9,552 bases of DNA, taken from Spirulina sp. DLM2.Bin59. Lineage in GTDB: Bacteria > Cyanobacteriota > Cyanobacteriia > Cyanobacteriales > Spirulinaceae. How positions within the stretch are numbered: position 1 is the stretch's first letter; every line of letters begins with the position of its first letter. Of the stretch, positions 1-5,683 are shown one piece after another. The translations under genes and the position numbers were made by a program. The notes beneath the pieces are model-generated. The model was not told the DNA's origin, ran no database searches, and worked only from the letters and a program-made list of their open reading frames with translations. The stretch spans positions 1 through 9,552 of the forward strand of contig RECT01000461.1 in NCBI GenBank assembly GCA_007693875.1. The letters run 5' to 3'.

Positions 1-454
1 CTTTGGGAGGAGGGGCTTTAGGGGCAACCGTATCTGTGGTTGCTGTGGTTGCTGTGGTTGCGCTGACCGGACTGCCGGGCTTCATTGGCCGAGCAGGGGG
101 GGCAACGAGGCGATGGTCTCCCCCGGATTCGCCAGGGGCCTTCTTGCCTTCGGCGGATTGACCACGGGGGCCATCATCCTCTGAAGACGGGCCATGGCGG
201 ACAATCCTTTGAATTTGGGGTTTACGGGGGGGGCGCTCCGGCGCCTTCGCCCGATGGACTCCGACCCGATTTGCCCCTCTTTTGCCAAATTTGTTGTGAG
301 CTTCGGCCCGAATCTGGGCCACCTCTTCCTCGGTAATGGTGCTGCTATGGCTTTTAACTGCGATGTTGAGGACCTCACAGATCGCGAGTAAATCCCGATT
401 TTCTAAATCGAGTTCTTTCGAGAGTTCGTAAATTCGAGTTTTTCCGTTGTTCAT
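1..454 (-). CDS. infB: Translation initiation factor IF-2, N-terminal part (cut by window edge)
   Basis: IF-2 is the GTPase that brings initiator tRNA to the small ribosomal subunit. Only the first 151 codons are present; the GTPase core lies beyond position 1. The visible N-terminus (MNNGKTRIYELSKELDLENR..., then a helix rich in E, V, A, Q and R at about residues 37-50) matches the small IF2_N helical domain. It is followed by a basic, proline- and alanine-rich linker, the low-complexity region usual in cyanobacterial IF-2. Near the window edge the linker carries a threefold Ala-Thr-Thr repeat. The start is well fixed, because an in-frame TAG lies only two codons upstream of the ATG at 454-452. 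No strong Shine-Dalgarno is seen; GGGG lies about 10 bases upstream. It is the last visible gene of rimP-nusA-ylxR-infB, 123 bases after ylxR. The identification rests on the N-terminal domain and the gene order. Confidence 0.9.
   Translation of the reverse strand, partial: MNNGKTRIYELSKELDLENRDLLAICEVLNIAVKSHSSTITEEEVAQIRAEAHNKFGKRGANRVGVHRAKAPERPPRKPQIQRIVRHGPSSEDDGPRGQSAEGKKAPGESGGDHRLVAPPARPMKPGSPVSATTATTATTDTVAPKAPPPK
34..62. repeat. Three-copy 9-base tandem repeat inside infB
   Basis: GTGGTTGCT occurs at 36-44 and 45-53, with a near copy GTGGTTGCG at 54-62. Read on the minus strand it encodes (Ala-Thr-Thr)3 in the IF-2 linker. It keeps the frame, so copy-number changes would only lengthen or shorten a disordered linker. 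Slippage is the likely origin. Confidence 0.8.
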
Positions 455-470
455 CCACTATGCCCCGTGC

Positions 471-490
471 GTATCGTCAAGTATGGTCAA
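471..490. repeat. Tandem 10-bp direct repeat between ylxR and infB
   Basis: GTATCGTCAA is followed directly by GTATGGTCAA, nine of ten bases identical. On the minus strand this reads TTGACSATAC twice, 17 to 36 bases upstream of the infB ATG. The 10-bp spacing would put both copies on the same face of the helix, so a protein site is possible. Chance duplication is equally possible, and no -10 box stands at a suitable distance from either TTGAC. Confidence 0.5.
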
Positions 491-577
491 TTTTTTTAGT
501 TTGGGTTGGGTTGGGTTGAGAGTGTTAAAGTTTCTGTTCTGTCACAGCGGTTGAGGTTGAAGACAATTCTTGTTGAT

Positions 578-868
578 CTATCCTAGCCAGTCTTGGGGAT
601 TGTTGACTGTTGGATGAGGCTGGGGGGTGAGCCGCTGCCGGAGGTGGTCGTAAATGGCATCAGGAACTGGAGTTTTGAGCGATCGCCCCAAACGATTTTT
701 CTTTTGGGCGATTTGCAAACAACGCACCTGGGGGCAGAGATAGGCAGATCGCCCCATACCCTGATCCAATTGTACCGTCCCCGTGGGATGGAGACGGACA
801 ATGCGCCAAAATTCAGATTTAGTTCCGATTCTGCGACAGGCTAAACAACGCCGATGATTCGGTGGCAT
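578..868 (-). CDS. ylxR: YlxR-family (DUF448) RNA-binding protein
   Basis: This is a small 96-residue protein of the YlxR/DUF448 family, found between nusA and infB in many bacteria. The family folds into a compact RNA-binding unit, and the Bacillus member (RnpM) modulates RNase P; whether the cyanobacterial protein does the same is inference. The N-terminal RRCLACRR (residues 6-13) corresponds to the family's conserved R-[RK]-C-x-x-C signature. The block GRSAYLCPQVRCLQIAQKKN (about residues 39-58) matches the family's G-R-G-A-Y-[LV]-C...C...A pattern, with Ser in place of the usual second Gly. The predicted protein is basic, as expected for RNA binding. The ATG at 868-866 has GGGGAG about 12 bases upstream. 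It lies 42 bases after the nusA stop and is probably co-transcribed with it. Confidence 0.93.
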   Translation of the reverse strand: MPPNHRRCLACRRIGTKSEFWRIVRLHPTGTVQLDQGMGRSAYLCPQVRCLQIAQKKNRLGRSLKTPVPDAIYDHLRQRLTPQPHPTVNNPQDWLG

Positions 869-910
869 GGTCGCGATGCTCTCCCCATTTTTAGAGGAGC
901 CCTCCCTATT

Positions 911-2152
911 TTACTCTTCCTCTAATAAGTTTAAGGGTTGAGGCTGGGGATTGGCTTCCGGGAGGGGGCTGGGTTCCGGGGGTAATTCCGGTTCCGGTTT
1001 GGGGAGGGATTGGTCAGCACGGTAACGAACGGTGTCTTTGATGTCAATTTTCCACCCCGTTAACCGGGCCGCCAGCCGCACGTTCTGCCCCTCTTTGCCA
1101 ATGGCTAAACTGAGTTGATCCTCCGGTACGAGAACGAGGGCTTGCCGCTCTTCAGGGTCAATGAGAAACACCTCATCCACCCGCGCCGGACTGAGGGCAT
1201 TGGCGATGTAGGTGGCAGGGTCAGGAGACCAGCGGATCGCGTCGATTTTTTCCCCCCGCAGTTCATTCACCACGGCTTGAATGCGGGAACCCCGGGCGCC
1301 AATGCAGGCCCCCACGGGATCCACATCCCGCTCTAGGGTATCGACGGAAATTTTGGTGCGGGGCCCCACATGGCGGGAGGGGGGGTTAGCTTCCCTCGCC
1401 ACAGCAACGATGCGGACGATTTCCTCTTCAATTTCCGGTACTTCCGTGGCAAACAGCTCCACCACCAACCCCGCAGCGGCTCGGGAGACGATCAGTTGTG
1501 GCCCTCGATGTACACCCTCGCGAACTTTTTTCAGGTACACCTTAAACGTGGCATTAACCCGATAGGTATCGTTGGGGAGTTGCTCCCGTTTGGGCAGTTC
1601 TGCTTCCACTTCGGGCTTGCCGAACTCGCTATTCACCGCCATGATCACCGATTGCCGCTCAAACCGCAGCACCTTGGCCTGAATGACCTGATCTTCGATG
1701 TCTTTAAATTCATCTTGGATCAGTTTGCGCTGTTGATCCCGGAGCTTTTGCAGGAGGACTTGCTTGGTTTGAATGGCGGCCATGCGGCCAAAGTCTTGTT
1801 TATCGGGGGTGACATCGAGAACGACGGAATCCCCCACCTGGGCTTCGGATGTCACTTCCTGGACTTCCTGAAGGGCAATGTGATGATCCGTATCTTCAAT
1901 TTCTTCGACAATGATTTTCGTCGAAAGGACGCGGAAGCCTTCTTCATCCACATCCAGTTCCACCTCGAAGTTCTCGAAGTAGTCTTCGCTAAAGACCTGT
2001 TTTTTGTCCATAATTTGGGAGCGGCGGTAGCGCTCATAACCCTTGAGCAGGGCTTCTCTCAGGGCTTCCCGCACCGCATCTTCAGGGAGACGGTGTTGGT
2101 TACTAATTTCGGTGATCATCTGGCGGAGGCCAGGGAGGTTAACAAGGGACAT
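911..2152 (-). CDS. nusA: Transcription termination/antitermination protein NusA
   Basis: NusA binds RNA polymerase near the RNA exit channel and affects pausing, termination and antitermination. From the ATG at 2152-2150 the protein has 413 residues: an N-terminal polymerase-binding domain (about 1-125, starting MSLVNLPGLRQMI), an S1 domain (about 130-205), KH1 with the loop GARG at 285-288 and KH2 with GKEG at 352-355. It ends in a proline/glutamate-rich tail. The acidic C-terminal repeats of the 495-residue E. coli protein are missing, which I take to be normal for cyanobacteria. A TTG seven codons upstream (2173-2171), directly after the rimP stop TAA, could also start the frame and give 420 residues. 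I prefer the ATG because the protein then begins with the conserved MSLVNLPGLR sequence, although its nearest GGAG lies 15 bases upstream. It is the second gene of the rimP operon. Confidence 0.96.
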   Translation of the reverse strand: MSLVNLPGLRQMITEISNQHRLPEDAVREALREALLKGYERYRRSQIMDKKQVFSEDYFENFEVELDVDEEGFRVLSTKIIVEEIEDTDHHIALQEVQEVTSEAQVGDSVVLDVTPDKQDFGRMAAIQTKQVLLQKLRDQQRKLIQDEFKDIEDQVIQAKVLRFERQSVIMAVNSEFGKPEVEAELPKREQLPNDTYRVNATFKVYLKKVREGVHRGPQLIVSRAAAGLVVELFATEVPEIEEEIVRIVAVAREANPPSRHVGPRTKISVDTLERDVDPVGACIGARGSRIQAVVNELRGEKIDAIRWSPDPATYIANALSPARVDEVFLIDPEERQALVLVPEDQLSLAIGKEGQNVRLAARLTGWKIDIKDTVRYRADQSLPKPEPELPPEPSPLPEANPQPQPLNLLEEE

Positions 2153-2173
2153 AGGGAAACGTTGAAACTCCAA

Positions 2174-2644
2174 TTACATCGCTTCGGCATGGTCGTCCAA
2201 TTGGACTGTGGCGATCGCCTGCCGAGGGATAGCGATCGTTTTACCTTTCTGGCTGAGGTAGAGGTTTTGCTCGTCCCGACGTTGGAGACGGCCAGACCAA
2301 AGGGTTTTACCCTGATGGGGGGTGTGGGCTGTGACGACGACGGCAAAGCCTTTGAAGGAAGTAAATTCCCGGTCGGTGGTGAGTTCATTGGGAACCCCCG
2401 GACTGGAAATTTCGAGGACATAGGCCCCCGCAATTAAATCCGTGGCATCCAAAGCTGCCTCCAGTTGCCGACTCATCTGTTCACAATCGCTCAAGCTGGT
2501 ATCTCCCTGGAGGTTACGGATGTCAATCCGCAGGATCGGGGGGCTTTTGCTGGTTTGGAACACTGCTCCAGCGACTTCTAGGCCCAAGGCGCTGGCCACG
2601 GGGGCCGCGAGGTCTAAAAGTTCGGGAATCAGGGGATGAGTCAT
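2174..2644 (-). CDS. rimP: Ribosome maturation factor RimP
   Basis: RimP is a cytoplasmic factor that helps assemble the 30S ribosomal subunit. The frame gives 156 residues, the usual family size. The N-terminal alpha/beta domain contains the family segment YVLEISSPGVPNEL (about residues 76-89), where SSPG is the hallmark. The C-terminal SH3-like domain follows (about 95-150: GFAVVV... through LWSGRLQRRDEQNLYL). The ATG is at 2644-2642 with no obvious Shine-Dalgarno. It is the first gene of rimP-nusA-ylxR-infB; its TAA stop abuts the alternative TTG of nusA. The 157-base leader holds a terminator-like hairpin ending 14 bases before the start codon, so RimP and the genes behind it may be set by attenuation. 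Confidence 0.96.
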   Translation of the reverse strand: MTHPLIPELLDLAAPVASALGLEVAGAVFQTSKSPPILRIDIRNLQGDTSLSDCEQMSRQLEAALDATDLIAGAYVLEISSPGVPNELTTDREFTSFKGFAVVVTAHTPHQGKTLWSGRLQRRDEQNLYLSQKGKTIAIPRQAIATVQLDDHAEAM

Positions 2645-2658
2645 GGGAAATTACCAAT

Positions 2659-2682
2659 AAAAAAAGCGGGCTAGACCCACTT
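2659..2682 (-). terminator. Intrinsic-terminator-like hairpin in the rimP leader (possible attenuator)
   Basis: On the minus strand AAGTGGG, a TCTAG loop and CCCGCTT form a 7-bp stem with one G-T pair, followed at once by seven T. It stands 14 bases before the rimP ATG. A rimP-leader terminator hairpin is known in other bacteria (the rimP leader motif), so attenuation is plausible. It could also terminate transcription arriving from the ferredoxin gene upstream, with rimP having a start site inside the remaining gap. Structure is seen; function is inferred. Confidence 0.65.
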
Positions 2683-2705
2683 CTGTGAAGACGGTTTTGA
2701 TCTCG

Positions 2706-2735
2706 ACAGGGGTGAAGTCCCCAAGTTTTTGGGCA
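2706..2735 (-). promoter_or_regulatory. Two mutually exclusive small hairpins in the rimP leader
   Basis: On the minus strand CCCAA/TTGGG (loop AAAC) and GGGG/CCCC (loop ACTTCA) overlap in the same run of G, so only one can form at a time. They lie upstream of the terminator-like hairpin at 2659-2682, the arrangement expected of an attenuation leader. I see no clean antiterminator pairing between them and the terminator stem, so regulation is only suggested. Confidence 0.3.
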
Positions 2736-2801
2736 CTTCCTATACCCCATCATAGGAGACAGGTTGTTTCTGTGGCAATATAACCGATGCTAACCCCGCC
2801 G

Positions 2802-3026
2802 TTAGGGGGTTTTTTGCAGGTCTGGCCGCTCCTCGGGCAGGATCGCCCCCTCCACAGGACAGACCTGTAAACAGATGGCGCAATCAATACAGGTTTGAAA
2901 ATCAATCCAATACCAATCGGTTCCGAGGGTATTTTTACCGGGGCCGGGATGGATGCAGGCCACGGGGCAGGCGGCAACACAGTCCGCCACTCCCTGACAA
3001 ACATCGGTGATGATGGTGTGCGGCAT
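2802..3026 (-). CDS. Small ferredoxin with two iron-sulfur cluster motifs
   Basis: The 74-residue soluble protein starts MPHTIITDVCQGVADC and ends in PDLQKTP. It carries two cysteine clusters. The first is C-x5-C-x3-C-P-x2-C (CQGVADCVAACPVAC, residues 10-24), the spacing of a 3Fe-4S or 7Fe-type site. The second, CIDCAICLQVCP, is a textbook C-x2-C-x2-C-x3-C-P 4Fe-4S motif. It is therefore a bacterial-type low-potential electron carrier, distinct from the plant-type 2Fe-2S ferredoxin of photosynthesis. Its redox partner cannot be told from the neighbours. The start is the ATG at 3026-3024, because the family begins there; the longer open frame up to 3251 overlaps the divergent TPR gene and looks non-coding. 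It is divergent from the TPR gene, with 150 bases between the starts. A TAGAAT at 3058-3053 could be its -10 box. Confidence 0.92.
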   Translation of the reverse strand: MPHTIITDVCQGVADCVAACPVACIHPGPGKNTLGTDWYWIDFQTCIDCAICLQVCPVEGAILPEERPDLQKTP

Positions 3027-3167
3027 TTCTCTACATCTATTTATTTGCTCTAATTCTAGAAGGAATCGTCCCTCAGGGGTGGGGAGAGCTGGCCAATGGG
3101 GTCTCCGCAATGGCATCGGATTTGTTAGATTGGAGGGCAATAGGTACGCTAATGCGGATCGCCCCCT

Positions 3168-3171
3168 GGAG
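3168..3171 (+). promoter_or_regulatory. Ribosome binding site that fixes the GTG start of the TPR gene
   Basis: GGAG stands five bases before the GTG at 3177. It supports this non-ATG start, which also gives a complete signal peptide. Confidence 0.7.
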
Positions 3172-3176
3172 TTTTT

Positions 3177-3977
3177 GTGCGTTTTTCTCAACTGCTTGTT
3201 GCCCTCTTGCTCACCTTGATTCTCTGCACCGGCTGGGTTGCCCCTGCCCAAGCCGCCATCACCCTGGCGGATTTAGAAGCGGGGGAAGCCCTCGCAGGGG
3301 ACGCAATTACCGCCCTCGAACAGGGCAACTTGGAGCAAGCCGAAACCCTTTGGAGCCAACTGATCGAGGAATTTCCCACCAATCCCGCCCTCTGGAGTAA
3401 TCGCGGCAATACTCGCCTCGGTCAAAATCATGTTGAGGCCGCCATTGCTGATTTTAACGAGGCGATCGCCCTTGCCCCCGATGCCCCCGACCCCTACCTC
3501 AACCGGGGCATTGCCTACGAAGCCTTGGGGGATTGGACAAAAGCGATCGCCGATTATGATCAGGTGTTAACCCTCAATCCCGAAGATGCGATCGCCTATA
3601 ACAATCGCGGCAATGCCAAGGGGGGCCAAGGGGATTGGCCCGGAGCCGTCGCGGATTATCAGGGGGCGATCGCCCGTCAGCCCCAATTTTCCATGGCCCA
3701 GGCCAACTATGCCCTCGCCCTCTACCAAGTGGGCCAGGATGAAGCCGCCCTCAAAGCAATGCAATCCCTAGTACGAAAATATCCCATGTTCCCCGATATG
3801 CGGGCCGCCCTCACCGCCGTTCTTTGGGCCATGAACCGCCAAGGAGAAGCCGAAAGCCATTGGGTGGCGGCCATTGGTTTAGATGGTCGCTACCAAAACC
3901 TCGACTGGGTAAGGGAGATCCGCCGCTGGCCCCCCCGGATTAGTGAAGATCTGGGGCATTTCCTGACGTTGGAGTGA
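3177..3977 (+). CDS. Exported tetratricopeptide-repeat protein
   Basis: The protein has 266 residues from a GTG start. A Sec signal peptide is clear: MRFSQ, a hydrophobic stretch at about residues 6-22, and a probable cut after APAQA at 26. The residue before Cys17 is Leu, so it does not fit a lipobox. The mature protein would sit in the periplasm or thylakoid lumen. About six TPR units follow, roughly residues 37-70, 71-104, 105-138, 139-172, 173-206 and 207-240; the middle ones are canonical, with W/Y-x-x-R-G near the start and AIADY/F near the end. The tail WVREIRRWPPRISEDLGHFL (about 244-263) closes the protein. TPR arrays bind other proteins; in cyanobacteria such proteins often help assemble photosynthetic or envelope complexes, but the partner here is unknown. 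Four HIP1 octamers fall in the gene, mostly where the repeat encodes Ala-Ile-Ala. Confidence 0.88.
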   Translation: MRFSQLLVALLLTLILCTGWVAPAQAAITLADLEAGEALAGDAITALEQGNLEQAETLWSQLIEEFPTNPALWSNRGNTRLGQNHVEAAIADFNEAIALAPDAPDPYLNRGIAYEALGDWTKAIADYDQVLTLNPEDAIAYNNRGNAKGGQGDWPGAVADYQGAIARQPQFSMAQANYALALYQVGQDEAALKAMQSLVRKYPMFPDMRAALTAVLWAMNRQGEAESHWVAAIGLDGRYQNLDWVREIRRWPPRISEDLGHFLTLE

Positions 3978-3997
3978 AATCTCCCGTTATACCTCCA

Positions 3998-4061
3998 GCG
4001 GCAGAGCCGCCTAAGGGCCATGGCAGAGCCATGGCACGAGGTGACAGGAGAGAGCCATGGC
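3998..4061. repeat. Cluster of short palindromic repeats around GGCAGAGCC
   Basis: GCGGC-AGA-GCCGC (3998-4010) and GCCATGGC-AGA-GCCATGGC (4017-4035) are perfect hairpins with the same AGA loop, and a further AGA-GCCATGGC stands at 4051-4061. GCCATGGC is itself a palindrome. The cluster lies just after the TPR stop in otherwise gene-free DNA, which fits a family of small dispersed intergenic repeats as found in many cyanobacterial genomes. The first hairpins are not followed by a T run, so they are poor intrinsic terminators. They could still protect the 3' end of the TPR messenger. Confidence 0.65.
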
Positions 4062-4094
4062 AGGGGATGTTTAGCGCTTCTTAATCTCTTCTTT

Positions 4095-4119
4095 AGCGGT
4101 GATTGAAAAAAATCACGCT
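4095..4119. promoter_or_regulatory. Imperfect 25-bp palindrome upstream of gnd
   Basis: AGC, one extra G, GTGATT, the loop GAAAAA, AATCAC and GCT make a 9-bp stem with a single bulged G. It lies 70 to 94 bases before the gnd start. It may be an operator or, if transcription begins upstream, a messenger hairpin. It resembles GTGA-N10-TCAC, which does not match the N6 spacing of CRP sites. Confidence 0.45.
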
Positions 4120-4133
4120 AGGTTAAAACTAAA

Positions 4134-4160
4134 GGCAGGTGTTTGCAGGCAAACACTGCC
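4134..4160 (+). promoter_or_regulatory. Strong bulged hairpin in the gnd 5' region
   Basis: GGCAG pairs with CTGCC and TGTTTGC with GCAAACA, giving 12 pairs with one bulged G at 4139 and a tight loop around CAGG. It ends 28 bases before the gnd ATG and has no T run, so it is not an intrinsic terminator. It may stabilise or regulate the gnd messenger, or be a protein site in DNA. Confidence 0.55.
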
Positions 4161-4188
4161 ATTGCTATATGAGGCGATCGAGAAGTTT

Positions 4189-5610
4189 ATGACAAAGCGA
4201 ACCTTTGGTGTGATTGGCCTAGCCGTCATGGGGGAAAATCTCGCCCTGAATGTGGAAAGCCGAGGCTTTCCCATTGCCGTGTACAACCGCACTGGCGCGA
4301 AAACTGAGCAATTCATGGCCGAACGGGCCCAAGGGAAAGATGTTAAAGCCGCCTATTCCCTGGAGGAATTTGTCAAGATCCTCGAACGACCCCGGAAAAT
4401 CCTCGTCATGGTTAAAGCCGGTGCTCCCGTCGATAAGGTGATTCAAGACCTGAAACCGCTCCTAGAGCCGGGAGACATGATCATCGACGGCGGCAACTCC
4501 CTCTACGAAGACACCGAACGCCGCACCGAGGAACTGGAAGCCGCCGGCCTCGGGTTTGTGGGCATGGGAGTCAGTGGGGGCGAAGAAGGGGCGTTGAAAG
4601 GCCCCAGCTTAATGCCAGGGGGAACCGCCAGCGCCTACAAAGAACTGGAGCCGATTCTTGTCAAAATTGCCGCCCAAGTGGATGATGGCCCCTGCGTCGC
4701 CTACATTGGCCGCGGTGGGGCGGGCCACTACGTCAAGATGGTGCATAACGGCATTGAATACGGCGATATGCAGTTAATTGCCGAAGCCTACGATCTGCTC
4801 AAGTTGGGGGCAGGTTTAACCAATACCGAACTCCATGAAGTCTTTGCCCAGTGGAATACCACCGATGAACTCAATTCGTTCCTGATTGAAATCACCGCTG
4901 ATATTTTCACCCAAATGGATCCCGAAACGAATCAGCATTTGGTGGATTTGATTCTGGATTCGGCAGGCCAAAAGGGAACGGGCCGGTGGACGGTGATGTC
5001 TGCGTTGGAGTTGGGCGTGCCAGTGCCGACGATGTATGCGGCGGTGAATGCCCGGATTATGTCTTCCTATAAGGAGGAGCGGGTGGCGGCCTCCCAACAA
5101 ATTACGGCCCAGGTGGGGACATTTAAGGGGGATAAAGCCACGTTTGTGGATCAAGTGCGGGATGCCCTCTATTGCTCGAAAATGTGCTCCTATGCCCAGG
5201 GTATGGCCCTGCTGCGCAAGGCTTCCATTGAGTACAACTATGGGTTAGATCTGGGGGAAGATGCCCGGATTTGGAAAGGGGGCTGTATTATTCGGGCGGG
5301 TTTCCTGGATAAGATTAAGGCGGCGTTTACAGAAAATCCCGATCTGCCTAACCTGTTGCTGGCTCCGGAGTTTAAGCAGAGTATTCTGGATCGGCAAGCC
5401 GCTTGGCGGACGGTGTTGGTGACGGCCAATGATTTAGGAATTCCGATTCCGGCCTTTAGTGCCTCCCTGGATTATTTCGATAGTTATCGGCGCGATCGCC
5501 TCCCCCAAAATCTCACCCAAGCCCAACGGGATTATTTCGGGGCCCACACCTACGAGCGCATCGATAAACCCAGGGGTGAAATGTTCCACACCCAATGGAT
5601 GGCGGATTAG
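4189..5610 (+). CDS. gnd: 6-phosphogluconate dehydrogenase, decarboxylating (NADP+)
   Basis: This enzyme converts 6-phosphogluconate and NADP+ to ribulose 5-phosphate, CO2 and NADPH, in the oxidative pentose phosphate pathway that cyanobacteria use in the dark. The protein has 473 residues, normal for the family. The N-terminal Rossmann domain has GLAVMGENLALN (about 9-20) and VYNRT, whose Arg-Thr contacts the NADP phosphate. Then come GVSGGEEGALKGPSLMPGG (about 129-147) and KMVHNGIEYGDMQLI, in which Lys183 and Glu190 fall at the catalytic positions numbered in other family members. The helical C-terminal domain is complete through the tail. The ATG at 4189 is chosen because homologues begin at this MTKRTFGVIGLAVMG. 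The frame is open 30 codons further up to 4099, but that stretch runs through two palindromes and looks like leader. AGAAG stands five bases upstream. It is convergent with mnmE. Confidence 0.97.
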   Translation: MTKRTFGVIGLAVMGENLALNVESRGFPIAVYNRTGAKTEQFMAERAQGKDVKAAYSLEEFVKILERPRKILVMVKAGAPVDKVIQDLKPLLEPGDMIIDGGNSLYEDTERRTEELEAAGLGFVGMGVSGGEEGALKGPSLMPGGTASAYKELEPILVKIAAQVDDGPCVAYIGRGGAGHYVKMVHNGIEYGDMQLIAEAYDLLKLGAGLTNTELHEVFAQWNTTDELNSFLIEITADIFTQMDPETNQHLVDLILDSAGQKGTGRWTVMSALELGVPVPTMYAAVNARIMSSYKEERVAASQQITAQVGTFKGDKATFVDQVRDALYCSKMCSYAQGMALLRKASIEYNYGLDLGEDARIWKGGCIIRAGFLDKIKAAFTENPDLPNLLLAPEFKQSILDRQAAWRTVLVTANDLGIPIPAFSASLDYFDSYRRDRLPQNLTQAQRDYFGAHTYERIDKPRGEMFHTQWMAD

Positions 5611-5627
5611 ATTCGTCCCCTCCCTAA

Positions 5628-5677
5628 GGCGTTGATGTCGGGGCGAAAAATTTTTCGCCCCTACGCCGATCAATGCC
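5628..5677. terminator. 22-bp perfect palindrome between convergent gnd and mnmE
   Basis: GGGGCGAAAAA at 5640-5650 is followed directly by its exact reverse complement at 5651-5661. An outer pair, GGCGTTGAT (5628-5636) and ATCAATGCC (5669-5677), extends it imperfectly. It lies between the gnd stop at 5610 and the mnmE stop at 5684. Either strand gives a GC stem with A/T at its tip, so it may end both transcripts. The T run sits inside the stem, unlike a classical intrinsic terminator. Similar GGGGCG...CGCCCC palindromes are dispersed in many filamentous cyanobacterial genomes, so it may be a repeat element put to this use. Confidence 0.6.
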
Positions 5678-5683
5678 ACTGCA

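Noticed and set aside
503..518. Telomere-like GGGTT repeats that suggest a G-quadruplex
   Set aside because: Only three GGG tracts are present, so an intramolecular four-tract quadruplex is not supported.
2153..2173. TTG start for nusA directly after the rimP stop
   Set aside because: It adds seven residues (MEFQRFP) before the conserved MSLVNLPGLR start and has only a weak ribosome site. It is kept as an alternative in the nusA entry.
1370..2437. A 355-codon open frame on the plus strand opposite nusA and rimP
   Set aside because: It lies fully antisense to two well-identified genes and its protein reads like a reversed copy of their codon bias (runs of F, L, H and G), with no domain.
2790..2815. 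Plus-strand hairpin AACCCC/GGGGTT followed by six T
   Set aside because: It would terminate plus-strand transcription, but no plus-strand gene lies upstream. It overlaps the last codons of the ferredoxin gene on the other strand and is probably coincidental.
3027..3251. Longer version of the ferredoxin starting at 3251
   Set aside because: The added 75 residues have no ferredoxin similarity and overlap the divergent TPR start region; family members begin at the ATG at 3026.
4099..4188. Thirty extra in-frame codons before the gnd ATG
   Set aside because: The stretch is built of two palindromes, has no family similarity and would give an N-terminal extension unusual for this enzyme. The ATG at 4189 gives the normal 473-residue protein.
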